Positions 1 through 5,184 of a stretch of DNA of 7,538 nucleotides are shown here, piece after piece; within the stretch, counting starts at the first letter, position 1; each line of letters starts with the position of its first letter. The stretch is taken from assembly GCA_023456995.1 (NCBI GenBank), contig JAEWNU010000218.1:1-7538 (forward strand). The letters are read 5' to 3'. This DNA is from Bacillota bacterium. GTDB lineage: Bacteria > Bacillota > Clostridia > Oscillospirales > Ruminococcaceae. Under the pieces are notes generated by a model. The model saw only the letters and a program-made list of their open reading frames with translations, ran no database searches and was not told the origin of the DNA. A program made the translations under genes and the position numbers.

Positions 1-598
1 ATACCGGGGTGTGGCGGAAAGGCTGCTGCGAGAAGTTTTCAGCGGCGGAATCTGTGGCCTTCTAATCGCAGGGGCGCCTGCAAGCGGAAAAACAACGGTG
101 TTGCGCGACTTAGCTGTTTCGTTGGCGGGCGGAGCGGTCAAAGGCTGTGATCGGGTGGTCGTAGTGGATGAGCGCGGAGAGCTCAGCGGTTTTTGTCACA
201 ACTGCTGCGTGCTCGCGGGATACGACAAAGGGGACGGGCTTTTGATGGCGGTGCGCAATCTATCTCCGCAAGTTATTCTCTGTGACGAGCTGGGCTCAGA
301 GCAAGAGGTGGAGGCAGTGGTTCATGCGCTTAACTGCGGCGTTTCGGTTATCACAACCATCCACGCAGGCGATCGAACAGAACTGGCAAGTCGGCGGGCC
401 GGCAAATTGCTGCTTGGCACCGGCGCTTTTAAGAAAGTAGCAGTACTAAGCGAATTTCCGCACCCATCCAGCATTAGGGAGGTGTTTTCAGTTGATGATC
501 TGGCTGCGCATAACGGGGCTGACCCTTCTGGCGCTCAGCTGCACAATTGGTGGGATCTGTCACGGCGCACGGTATCAGCAGCGAATTTCGGCTATTGA
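1..598 (+). CDS. spoIIIAA: Stage III sporulation protein AA, ATPase (5' partial)
   Basis: Cytosolic AAA+/secretion-type ATPase of the SpoIIIA–SpoIIQ channel, thought to energise its assembly or transport from the mother-cell side. The frame is open to the window edge: the bases before GTG 11 read Y-R-G, and Y-R-G-V-A-E matches the family's internal 'GaAe-ll' segment, so GTG 11 is an internal Val and the N-terminal part of the protein lies outside. Visible motifs are Walker A GAPASGKTT (nt 71–97), the family signature VVVVDERGEL, Walker B-like VILCDELG, and a TTIHA segment before the C-terminal strand KKVAVLSEF. The loop after DERGEL is shorter than usual for the family as I recall it and carries a Cys cluster FCHNCC (nt 191–208). 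The C-terminus is odd: about 35 residues run into spoIIIAB, beyond where the family normally ends. One extra T in the run at 485–488 would instead end the gene at TGA 493–495. Identity is firm; the true 3' end is less so. Confidence 0.93.
   Translation, partial: YRGVAERLLREVFSGGICGLLIAGAPASGKTTVLRDLAVSLAGGAVKGCDRVVVVDERGELSGFCHNCCVLAGYDKGDGLLMAVRNLSPQVILCDELGSEQEVEAVVHALNCGVSVITTIHAGDRTELASRRAGKLLLGTGAFKKVAVLSEFPHPSSIREVFSVDDLAAHNGADPSGAQLHNWWDLSRRTVSAANFGY
476..484 (+). promoter_or_regulatory. Ribosome binding site of spoIIIAB inside spoIIIAA
   Basis: AGGGAGGTG is a strong Shine-Dalgarno sequence lying within the 3' part of spoIIIAA. It serves either TTG 492 (7 nt after the motif) or ATG 495 (10 nt after it). 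Its position shows that the spoIIIAB start is real and that the longer spoIIIAA frame overlaps it. Confidence 0.75.
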
Positions 599-1004
599 GC
601 GCGCGCGTACCTTTATTTTGACGCTGCGCCATACGCTGCGTTTTACATTGGCGCCGCCGGGGCAGCTTCTGACGATATTGCAAAGCGATCCGGTGCTATA
701 CGGCTGTGATTATCTTGCCGCAGCGGTTAAGAACGACCGACCGGCAAGCTTTTCAACAATATGGGCGCAGGCGGTGGATGCAAGTGCCGAACCGCTTGAT
801 CCGCCGGAACGTCGGCTGCTTGCATCAGTAGGAGATATCCTTGGGACAAGCGATCTTGAAACGCAGCTCGGACAGCTTAGCCTGTTGTCTGAGCAGCTTG
901 ATACTATACTCGCGCAGGCGCGCATTTCCTGTGAAAAAAACCGGCGGCTCTCGGCCACACTCGGCTCACTTTTGGGACTTTCTCTGGCTGTCATACTGTT
1001 TTAG
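495..1004 (+). CDS. spoIIIAB: Stage III sporulation protein AB
   Basis: Inner-membrane protein of the mother-cell side of the SpoIIIA complex; the family resembles GspF/T2SS-type membrane platform proteins, and SpoIIIAB is proposed to partner SpoIIIAA. From ATG 495 it is 169 residues, close to the 171 of the B. subtilis protein. It has an N-terminal hydrophobic helix (about residues 4–22), a helical cytosolic middle containing the family-type segment ERRLLASVGDILGTSDLETQ, a polar SCEKNRRLSATLGSL stretch, and a C-terminal hydrophobic helix ending GLSLAVILF. TTG 492 directly before ATG 495 is an alternative start adding one residue; its spacing from the ribosome binding site is slightly better, but ATG is preferred. 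The start overlaps spoIIIAA by 104 nt. The stop TAG (1002–1004) overlaps the next gene's AGGAGG. Confidence 0.92.
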   Translation: MIWLRITGLTLLALSCTIGGICHGARYQQRISAIERARTFILTLRHTLRFTLAPPGQLLTILQSDPVLYGCDYLAAAVKNDRPASFSTIWAQAVDASAEPLDPPERRLLASVGDILGTSDLETQLGQLSLLSEQLDTILAQARISCEKNRRLSATLGSLLGLSLAVILF

Positions 1005-1016
1005 GAGGAGAAAAAG

Positions 1017-1211
1017 ATGGACGTAGATTTAATTTTTCGCATTGCCGCTGTAGGCATTATTGTTTCGGTACTCAATCAGGTACTTATACGCTCAGGCCGG
1101 GAAGAGCAGGCGATGATGACGACCTTAGCCGGTTTGATTGTAGTTTTGATGATGATGATTTACGAGATCAACACACTTTTTGAAACAGTAAAGACGGTGT
1201 TTAATCTGTGA
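1017..1211 (+). CDS. spoIIIAC: Stage III sporulation protein AC
   Basis: Small membrane protein of the SpoIIIA channel complex, required for forespore development in the family. It has 64 residues (B. subtilis 68) and two predicted transmembrane helices: about residues 5–25 (LIFRIAAVGIIVSVLNQVLI) and 35–55 (TTLAGLIVVLMMMIYEINTL). The polar loop SGREEQAMM between them is characteristic of the family. ATG 1017 follows AGGAGG (1003–1008) at good spacing. The stop TGA 1209–1211 overlaps ATG 1211 of spoIIIAD (TGATG), which suggests coupled translation. SpoIIIAC and SpoIIIAD are related and may have arisen by duplication. Confidence 0.92.
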   Translation: MDVDLIFRIAAVGIIVSVLNQVLIRSGREEQAMMTTLAGLIVVLMMMIYEINTLFETVKTVFNL

Positions 1212-1603
1212 TGCAGGAGTTTTTTGCCGTGGTAGCCGCCGCTCTTATGGCAATGCTGCTGGCGGTTACATTGCGTGATTTAAAAAAAGAATATGCGCTG
1301 CTGCTATCGCTTGTCTGCGGAATTTTGCTGTTACTATGGGGCGTCAATGCATTGAGCCCTGTCGTAGAGCAAATGACCGAGCTGGTGGCGCTAACTCAGT
1401 TGGATACCGAATATTCGGCGCTATTACTAAAGGCGTTGGGAATTGCGGTCTGTACCCAGCTGGCCTGCGACGCCTGCAAGGACGCAGGCGAAACGGCCAT
1501 TGGTAGCAAGGTGGAGTTTTGCGGAAAGGTTTGTCTGCTTGCTTTGAGCCTGCCGTTGTTTGGCGAGCTGTTGCGGCTGGCAACCAAAATATTTTCTGCG
1601 TGA
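1211..1603 (+). CDS. spoIIIAD: Stage III sporulation protein AD
   Basis: Integral membrane component of the SpoIIIA complex; 130 residues, near the usual family length. Hydrophobic helices are visible at about residues 4–20, 29–46, 70–88 and 105–122, the last containing FCGKVCLLALSLPLFGELL, a recognisable SpoIIIAD C-terminal pattern (a polar K-x-E-F-x-G-K element followed by SLP-LxxLL). ATG 1211 forms a TGATG overlap with the spoIIIAC stop. GTG 1208 just upstream is in frame and would add one residue. No strong Shine-Dalgarno precedes it, which fits reinitiation or coupling from spoIIIAC. Confidence 0.92.
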   Translation: MQEFFAVVAAALMAMLLAVTLRDLKKEYALLLSLVCGILLLLWGVNALSPVVEQMTELVALTQLDTEYSALLLKALGIAVCTQLACDACKDAGETAIGSKVEFCGKVCLLALSLPLFGELLRLATKIFSA

Positions 1604-1616
1604 GGGGGCCGGGGAC

Positions 1617-2732
1617 GTGAAAAAAGTAGTCTTTGTTTTTCTTTTTCTGCTGCTGCTAACAACGCATTGTCTCGCCACTTCTCCGGTGGAAGAGTTAGCC
1701 GATCAGTTTGGTTTGGAGCTTTTACAGCAGCAGATTCCGCCTTCGGCACAGGAGATGGCGGACGAGCTCTCACTGGATGATTTAAGTATGGGGAAGCTGC
1801 TAACTGTTTCGCCGCAGGCTCTCTGGCATCTGCTGACAAAACATTTTGCACAAACGGTGGCAACCTATAAAAAAGAACTGTTTTCAATTCTCGCTGCTGT
1901 GCTGCTTTGTGCCATTTTGTCGGTACTGGGCGAAAAGACCCAGGCTTCCTGTGTGTTTGGATTAATCGGAATTTTAAGTATCACCGCTATTCTGTGTGGG
2001 CCGGTTCTTGAATGCCTCGAGCAGGGGGCGGAAAGCATCCGTGCCTGTGCACAGTTCATGCTGGTCTACGTACCGGTGTATGCGACGGTAGTGGCTACCG
2101 GCGGCGCACCCGCCACAGCGGCGGTGTACCACGGGGTGCTTATGATGGCAGCGCAAACCGTTGCACAGCTGGCCGCAGGCGTATTCTTACCACTGACCCA
2201 ATCGTATATGATGCTGTCTTTAGCGGGGGGCATCGGGCAGAACAATGGCATTGTTATGATTTCCGGTGCGATCAAAAAGATCATCAACTGGGGGCTGGTA
2301 CTGGTTATGACCGCTTTTACCGGGCTGCTGTCGCTCCAAAGTTTTTTAAGCTCGGCGGCGGATGGCGCCGCTATTAAAACTGCCAAGTTTTTAGTCGGCA
2401 GCTTTATCCCGGTGGTGGGCTCGGTATTGACCGACGCACTTTCTGCAATGCAGGGTAGTCTACAAATTATAAAGGCGAGCGTCGGCAGTTTTGGTATTTT
2501 GGTAGCCGTGCTGACCTTCCTGCCGGTGTTGTTGCACATTACGGTGTTGCGCGCTGTTGTCGCTATCGCTGCCATCACAGGGGAAATGTTGTCTGTGTCG
2601 CCCGTCAAGGGTATTCTATCTGGTTTTTCTAACTTACTGTCGATTATGACGGCAATTTTACTTTCGATGATGATGCTGTTGGTTATTTCCACAGCTGTCA
2701 TGCTCTCGTTAACCGGAGGAATAGGCACATGA
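1617..2732 (+). CDS. spoIIIAE: Stage III sporulation protein AE
   Basis: Largest membrane protein of the SpoIIIA complex, a multi-pass component of the mother cell–forespore channel. The start is GTG 1617, preceded by GAGGGGG (1602–1608) at 8 nt; it gives a clear signal peptide (KK, then VVFVFLFLLLL, then HCLA before TS). The mature part begins with a soluble amphipathic region (about residues 23–80, EELADQFGLELL...) and continues with about seven hydrophobic helices. The family hallmark is the segment around residues 257–285: KFLVGSFIPVVGS, then LTDALSAM and QIIKASVG. Length is 371 residues against 399 in B. subtilis. The frame is open further upstream, but that extension would overlap spoIIIAD and place residues ahead of the signal peptide. 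The stop TGA overlaps ATG of spoIIIAF. Confidence 0.94.
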   Translation: MKKVVFVFLFLLLLTTHCLATSPVEELADQFGLELLQQQIPPSAQEMADELSLDDLSMGKLLTVSPQALWHLLTKHFAQTVATYKKELFSILAAVLLCAILSVLGEKTQASCVFGLIGILSITAILCGPVLECLEQGAESIRACAQFMLVYVPVYATVVATGGAPATAAVYHGVLMMAAQTVAQLAAGVFLPLTQSYMMLSLAGGIGQNNGIVMISGAIKKIINWGLVLVMTAFTGLLSLQSFLSSAADGAAIKTAKFLVGSFIPVVGSVLTDALSAMQGSLQIIKASVGSFGILVAVLTFLPVLLHITVLRAVVAIAAITGEMLSVSPVKGILSGFSNLLSIMTAILLSMMMLLVISTAVMLSLTGGIGT

Positions 2733-3199
2733 ACGATATAAAGCTATGGACCTTTACACTTCTTGTCAGCGCAATGATAGCTGCGATTTTTGAAAATTTG
2801 ACGCCATCATCACAGAAAAAACAATTGGGGTACATCTTACAGATGTTTATTTTGCTCTGCCTGATTGCGCCGGCTGCCGGTTGGCTGAGTGATAGACCCA
2901 AAATAGACCTGTCGACTGTTCAGGAGCAGGCAATAGAGGCACTTGACACCAATGAAATATTAAAAGCGCAGTTTGAGGCCAAAATGACCGAACTGATTTC
3001 TAATAAATTAGAAATGCTTGGCATATTTCCACGCGAAATCGGAATAGACTTTAGCGTATCGGAGAACGCGGTAGAAGTTTCAGGAATCTATATTCTTTTG
3101 GAGCCGAAGGATAGTCAAAGACAAAATGAGACTAAAAAGGAGCTTGAAAGCTTCTTAGGTATAGCTGTTCAAACCGCTATATACGGGGAGGTGAAATAG
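2729..3199 (+). CDS. spoIIIAF: Stage III sporulation protein AF
   Basis: Membrane-anchored component of the SpoIIIA complex. Two N-terminal transmembrane helices (about residues 6–22 and 33–52, the latter LGYILQMFILLCLIAPAAG) are followed by a soluble domain (about 60–156), which in the family is reported to have a ring-building-like fold. The soluble domain contains LEMLGIFPREIGIDFSV and a predicted terminal helix ELESFLGIAVQTAIYG. At 156 residues it is shorter than B. subtilis SpoIIIAF (206); the difference appears to be in the soluble part. ATG 2729 overlaps the spoIIIAE stop as ATGA and follows GGAGG (2715–2719) at 9 nt. Confidence 0.9.
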   Translation: MNDIKLWTFTLLVSAMIAAIFENLTPSSQKKQLGYILQMFILLCLIAPAAGWLSDRPKIDLSTVQEQAIEALDTNEILKAQFEAKMTELISNKLEMLGIFPREIGIDFSVSENAVEVSGIYILLEPKDSQRQNETKKELESFLGIAVQTAIYGEVK

Positions 3200-3200
3200 T

Positions 3201-3779
3201 ATGGAAGTGTCTGAATTTTTCAAAGGACTATTCTCAAAAAGCGGTGTTTCTCAAAAGCAGGCCAAGTGGCTAACGGTGTTGGGCGTGGCTGGTATGCTAT
3301 TAATTATGTTAACCGGTCTATGGCCTGACAACAAAGGCAAGGCCGACGTGTCCCAGGACGTTGTAGGTTCGCTGGACGTTCATGCGCAGCAGACTGAACA
3401 GCGTTTAGCTGAGATATTAAAACAAATTAAAGGGGTGGGCGCGGTTCATGTTATGGTCACGTTGGAAAACGGCGTCGAATATCGGTATGCTGCGGACGAA
3501 AAACAGTCTGGCGACAGCGTTTTTACCTACGCGGACGGCAGCGATGCCCCCTCTAAGGTTCAGGAAAAGGAAGACCGGGAACAAAGCTATATCCTCGTCG
3601 ATTCTTCAGGTGGCAAAAAGCCTTTGGTGCTTACCGAGCTTTCACCCAGGGTAAAGGGTGTGGTGGTGGTTTGCAGCGGCGCCGGTAATCCGGTGATACG
3701 CCAGCGCGTAACCGACGCGGTAACTACGGCGTTGGGCGTTACATCCTTACAGGTATGCGTAATTCAATCAGCAGAATAA
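3201..3779 (+). CDS. spoIIIAG: Stage III sporulation protein AG
   Basis: Ring-forming component of the channel in the intermembrane space; in B. subtilis SpoIIIAG assembles into a large multimeric ring through a YscJ/FliF-like ring-building motif (RBM). The 192 residues contain a cytosolic N-terminus (1–22), one transmembrane helix (about 23–41), and an RBM split into a first half (about 65–89, LAEILKQIKGVGAVHVMVTL) and a second half (about 148–188, with SPRVKGVVVVCSGAG and VTDAVTTALGVTSLQV). Between them is an insertion (90–147) rich in charged residues, corresponding to the beta-rich insertion known in SpoIIIAG. ATG 3201 follows GGGGAGGTG (3185–3193) at 7 nt, the strongest ribosome binding site in the operon. 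The gene ends in a double stop, TAATAA. It is shorter than the 229-residue B. subtilis protein. Confidence 0.93.
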   Translation: MEVSEFFKGLFSKSGVSQKQAKWLTVLGVAGMLLIMLTGLWPDNKGKADVSQDVVGSLDVHAQQTEQRLAEILKQIKGVGAVHVMVTLENGVEYRYAADEKQSGDSVFTYADGSDAPSKVQEKEDREQSYILVDSSGGKKPLVLTELSPRVKGVVVVCSGAGNPVIRQRVTDAVTTALGVTSLQVCVIQSAE

Positions 3780-3798
3780 TAAGCGGGAGGCAATCCGA

Positions 3799-4341
3799 AT
3801 GAAAAAGTTTAGAATGAATATGATTGTTGGCAAGAAACAAATTATTTTGGCTGCTTTGGTGCTCTGCCTGTCTCTGGCGGTATATCTCAACTGGGTATAT
3901 TCCGGCGACGGGTTCGAGCTGCCTACCACAAGTACGCTACAGACGGATAAAAACTACGGCGACTCTCAGTATGTTAACATCGGCGAGGATGCTGACGCCT
4001 TTTTTGCCGAAGCAAAAATCAGCCGTCAAAAAACTCGTGACGAAGCAGTGCAGACACTAAAGAATCTCATCGAAAGCGATGCCATCACCCCCGAACAACG
4101 AACTGAGCTGGCGCTTAAAACCACCTCAATGGCACAGGCAATTGAGAAGGAAGGCAAGATAGAAAACCTAATAAAGGCTAAAGGCTTTACAGAGTGTATG
4201 GTCTATTATGACACCGAGCGCGTCGACGTCATAGTTAAAACCAATGGCCTACTCACCAACGAAGTGGCGCAGATGAAGGATATCATCGTCAAAGAGGTCA
4301 CCATTCCTGACGAGAACATCGCCATTATTGAAGTCAACTAA
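3799..4341 (+). CDS. spoIIIAH: Stage III sporulation protein AH
   Basis: Mother-cell membrane protein whose extracellular YscJ/FliF-type domain binds forespore SpoIIQ, making the two-cell channel ('feeding tube'). The 180 residues comprise a basic N-terminus, one transmembrane helix (about 14–34), a linker (35–65), and the RBM domain (about 66–180). The domain starts with FFAEAKISRQKTRDEAVQTL, followed by ENLIKAKGFTECMVYYD, VDVIVKTNGLLTNEVAQM and the final strand ENIAIIEVN, all typical of the family. The domain is complete; the protein is shorter than the B. subtilis one (218), mostly in the linker. ATG 3799 follows CGGGAGG (3784–3790) at 8 nt. It is the last gene of the spoIIIA operon, followed by a 399-nt gap. 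Confidence 0.94.
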   Translation: MKKFRMNMIVGKKQIILAALVLCLSLAVYLNWVYSGDGFELPTTSTLQTDKNYGDSQYVNIGEDADAFFAEAKISRQKTRDEAVQTLKNLIESDAITPEQRTELALKTTSMAQAIEKEGKIENLIKAKGFTECMVYYDTERVDVIVKTNGLLTNEVAQMKDIIVKEVTIPDENIAIIEVN

Positions 4342-4565
4342 GCATAATGTCACGGCTGGTTGATGCGAAATATAAAAGCGGCAGCAATCCTGCTCGCCCA
4401 CACGGGGAGTTAAATTTAAGCATATTAAAACCCTTTTTGATGTTGAGGCGCACCGAAAGTGCGCCTCAACATGCGCAATCAGCTCATTTGTACTCCTGAT
4501 TGATACATTCTTAGGTTATGGCAACGGACTTTTGCGGGAACAACAGATATTTTTATATCATCTGG
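4342..4565 (+). other. Intergenic region after spoIIIAH, no gene seen
   Basis: No plausible protein gene lies here on either strand; a minus-strand open frame crossing 4479–5024 is antisense to the Asp23 gene and has no family features. Near the start is a small stem, GCGGCAG (4378–4384) with CTGC-T-CGC (4390–4397), loop CAATC and one bulged T, with no U-tract after it. A much stronger hairpin follows at 4440–4472 (listed separately). The last part is AT-rich and contains the inverted repeat GATAT-TTTT-ATATC (4546–4559), just upstream of the promoter. Confidence 0.6.
4440..4472. terminator. Perfect 14-bp hairpin, possible end of spoIIIA transcript
   Basis: The left arm ATGTTGAGGCGCAC (4440–4453) is fully complementary to GTGCGCCTCAACAT (4459–4472) across a CGAAA loop. 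It is GC-rich and placed about 100 nt after spoIIIAH, so termination or 3'-end protection of the spoIIIA mRNA is the simplest reading. Against a classical intrinsic terminator, neither strand has a U-tract after the stem: the T-run 4434–4438 is on the wrong side for the + strand and reads as A's on the other. A DNA-binding palindrome is an alternative. Confidence 0.45.
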
Positions 4566-4593
4566 TTGTCTTGCAGCAAAAATGTGGTATAAT
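4566..4593 (+). promoter_or_regulatory. Sigma-A-type promoter of the asp23–nusB–xseA unit
   Basis: The -10 hexamer is a perfect TATAAT (4588–4593) with TG at 4585–4586, giving an extended -10 (TGGTATAAT). A -35-like TTGTCT (4566–4571) lies 16 bp upstream. The expected transcription start is near 4600. The upstream AT-rich stretch 4545–4559 could act as an UP element; CAGAT (4544–4548) and ATCTG (4560–4564) form an interrupted inverted repeat against the -35, a possible operator. This promoter makes the housekeeping genes independent of the sporulation operon. Confidence 0.75.
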
Positions 4594-4595
4594 AA

Positions 4596-4680
4596 CTGAT
4601 AAGCAATTACTATACCGGATGATGTCCATCGGGCTTGCCGCTGATGGCAACCGCCCTTTGTAAGAGGCTTCAGTTTTTTT
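4596..4680 (+). promoter_or_regulatory. Structured leader RNA, attenuator-like (unassigned)
   Basis: By eye the start of the leader folds as a three-way junction. The closing stem pairs AAGC (4601–4604) with GCTT (4667–4670) and TTAC (4607–4610) with GTAA (4660–4663), and could extend by CTG (4596–4598) with CAG (4671–4673) if transcription starts early enough. Inside are hairpin A, GATG (4618–4621) with CATC (4627–4630), loop ATGTC, and hairpin B, GGGC-TTGCC (4631–4639) with GGCAA-CC-GCCC (4646–4656), loop GCTGAT. Seven Ts (4674–4680) follow the closing stem directly, as in an intrinsic terminator. An alternative pairing of GCCCTTTG (4653–4660) with CAAAGGC (4688–4694) would break hairpin B and the closing stem. 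This fits transcription attenuation of asp23, but it is a hand-drawn fold and matches no riboswitch class I know. Confidence 0.4.
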
Positions 4681-4740
4681 ACACCGCCAAAGGCCTTGAA
4701 TTTGCGCGGCATTTGAAAAGACAACGGAGGAAATTTATAG

Positions 4741-5109
4741 ATGAATGAGAGAATAAGAGAAGGCGCAGTCGGAACATTGCGCATTTCTAAAGAGGTTTTA
4801 GTCACCATTGCCGGTACGGCCGCATCAGAGGTTGAAGGGGTGCATAGCATTGCATCTTCGCCGGTTGATTTTAAGGGTATGCTTTCCAGGCGGTCATTCC
4901 CGAAGGCTGTCAATATCACACTCAATGACGATATGGCAGATATTACGCTACATCTTATTTTGAAACACGGCGTAAAAATTCCGGTCGTTTCCGAAAAGGT
5001 GCAGAGGGCGGTTAAAGAGACCATTCAGAGTATGACTGCCATCACCGTTTCTAAGGTCAACATCATTGTTGAGGGAATTGCATACGAGACCGGCGAAAAG
5101 CAGGTTTAA
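4741..5109 (+). CDS. Asp23/Gls24 family envelope stress response protein
   Basis: Small cytosolic protein of the Asp23/Gls24 family (DUF322; YqhY/YloU type). Members are linked to cell-envelope stress, and YqhY of B. subtilis to acetyl-CoA carboxylase and fatty-acid homeostasis; the molecular role is not settled. The 122 residues begin with GTLRISKEVLVTIAGTAASEVEGVHSI, the family signature of a beta strand and helix. A variable loop with FKGMLSRRSF follows, then the strand ITLHLILKHGVKIPVVSEKVQRAVKETIQSM and the terminal VSKVNIIVEGI. The domain is complete. ATG 4741 follows GGAGG (4726–4730) at 10 nt. The gene is first in its unit, with its own promoter and a structured leader, and is followed within 15 nt by a terminator. 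Location next to nusB and xseA resembles the yqhY–nusB–xseA order of other Firmicutes, suggesting the YqhY subgroup. Confidence 0.88.
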   Translation: MNERIREGAVGTLRISKEVLVTIAGTAASEVEGVHSIASSPVDFKGMLSRRSFPKAVNITLNDDMADITLHLILKHGVKIPVVSEKVQRAVKETIQSMTAITVSKVNIIVEGIAYETGEKQV

Positions 5110-5121
5110 ACCAGCAATGAG

Positions 5122-5158
5122 GTACCCTCCCGCCTGATCCGCAGGAGGGTATGTTTTT
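5122..5158 (+). terminator. Intrinsic terminator between asp23 and nusB
   Basis: The stem TACCCTCC (5123–5130) pairs with GGAGGGTA (5144–5151), with a possible extra G·U pair, across a 13-nt loop; TG and five Ts (5154–5158) follow, then a second T-run at 5162–5166. It should end part of the asp23 transcripts. No clear promoter is visible between it and nusB, so read-through probably supplies nusB and the genes after it. Confidence 0.75.
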
Positions 5159-5184
5159 GTATTTTTACATGAGAGGTCGTTCCT

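Noticed and set aside
11..13. GTG 11 as the start codon of spoIIIAA
   Set aside because: The frame is open to the window edge, and the residues before it fit the family's internal sequence; the Walker A motif would also lie unusually close to the N-terminus. The gene is simply cut.
841..1026. Second + strand open frame inside spoIIIAB
   Set aside because: It lies wholly over the conserved spoIIIAB/AC region in another frame and shows no family-like sequence.
1560..1616. Upstream in-frame start for spoIIIAE
   Set aside because: It would add 19 residues ahead of a clear signal peptide and overlap spoIIIAD by over 40 nt; GTG 1617 has a well-placed GAGGGGG.
1396..1887. Minus-strand open frame antisense to spoIIIAD/AE
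   Set aside because: Low-complexity, Pro/Ala/Ser-rich translation that mirrors the coding strand; no start context and no recognisable domain.
2066..2728. Minus-strand 220-codon open frame antisense to spoIIIAE
   Set aside because: It is a shadow of the hydrophobic coding strand (Ile/Thr/Ala-rich) with no family features.
3100..3200. Internal sporulation promoter before spoIIIAG
   Set aside because: Some Bacilli have one, but no convincing sigma-E or sigma-G -35/-10 pair could be picked out by eye here.
4640..4648. Hammerhead ribozyme core (CUGAUG)
   Set aside because: The required CUGAnGA and GAAA core boxes are not both present; the sequence is the loop of a strong hairpin.
4618..4656. 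Fluoride (crcB) riboswitch, suggested by GATG, GCTGATGGC and AACCGCC words
   Set aside because: In the fluoride class as I know it, AACCGCC precedes the GGCTGATG element; here the order is reversed and the pseudoknot pairing is not formed. The gene downstream is also not a fluoride exporter.
4479..5024. Minus-strand 181-codon open frame across the asp23 leader and gene
   Set aside because: It covers a real promoter and the conserved Asp23 domain on the other strand; its translation matches nothing recognisable.
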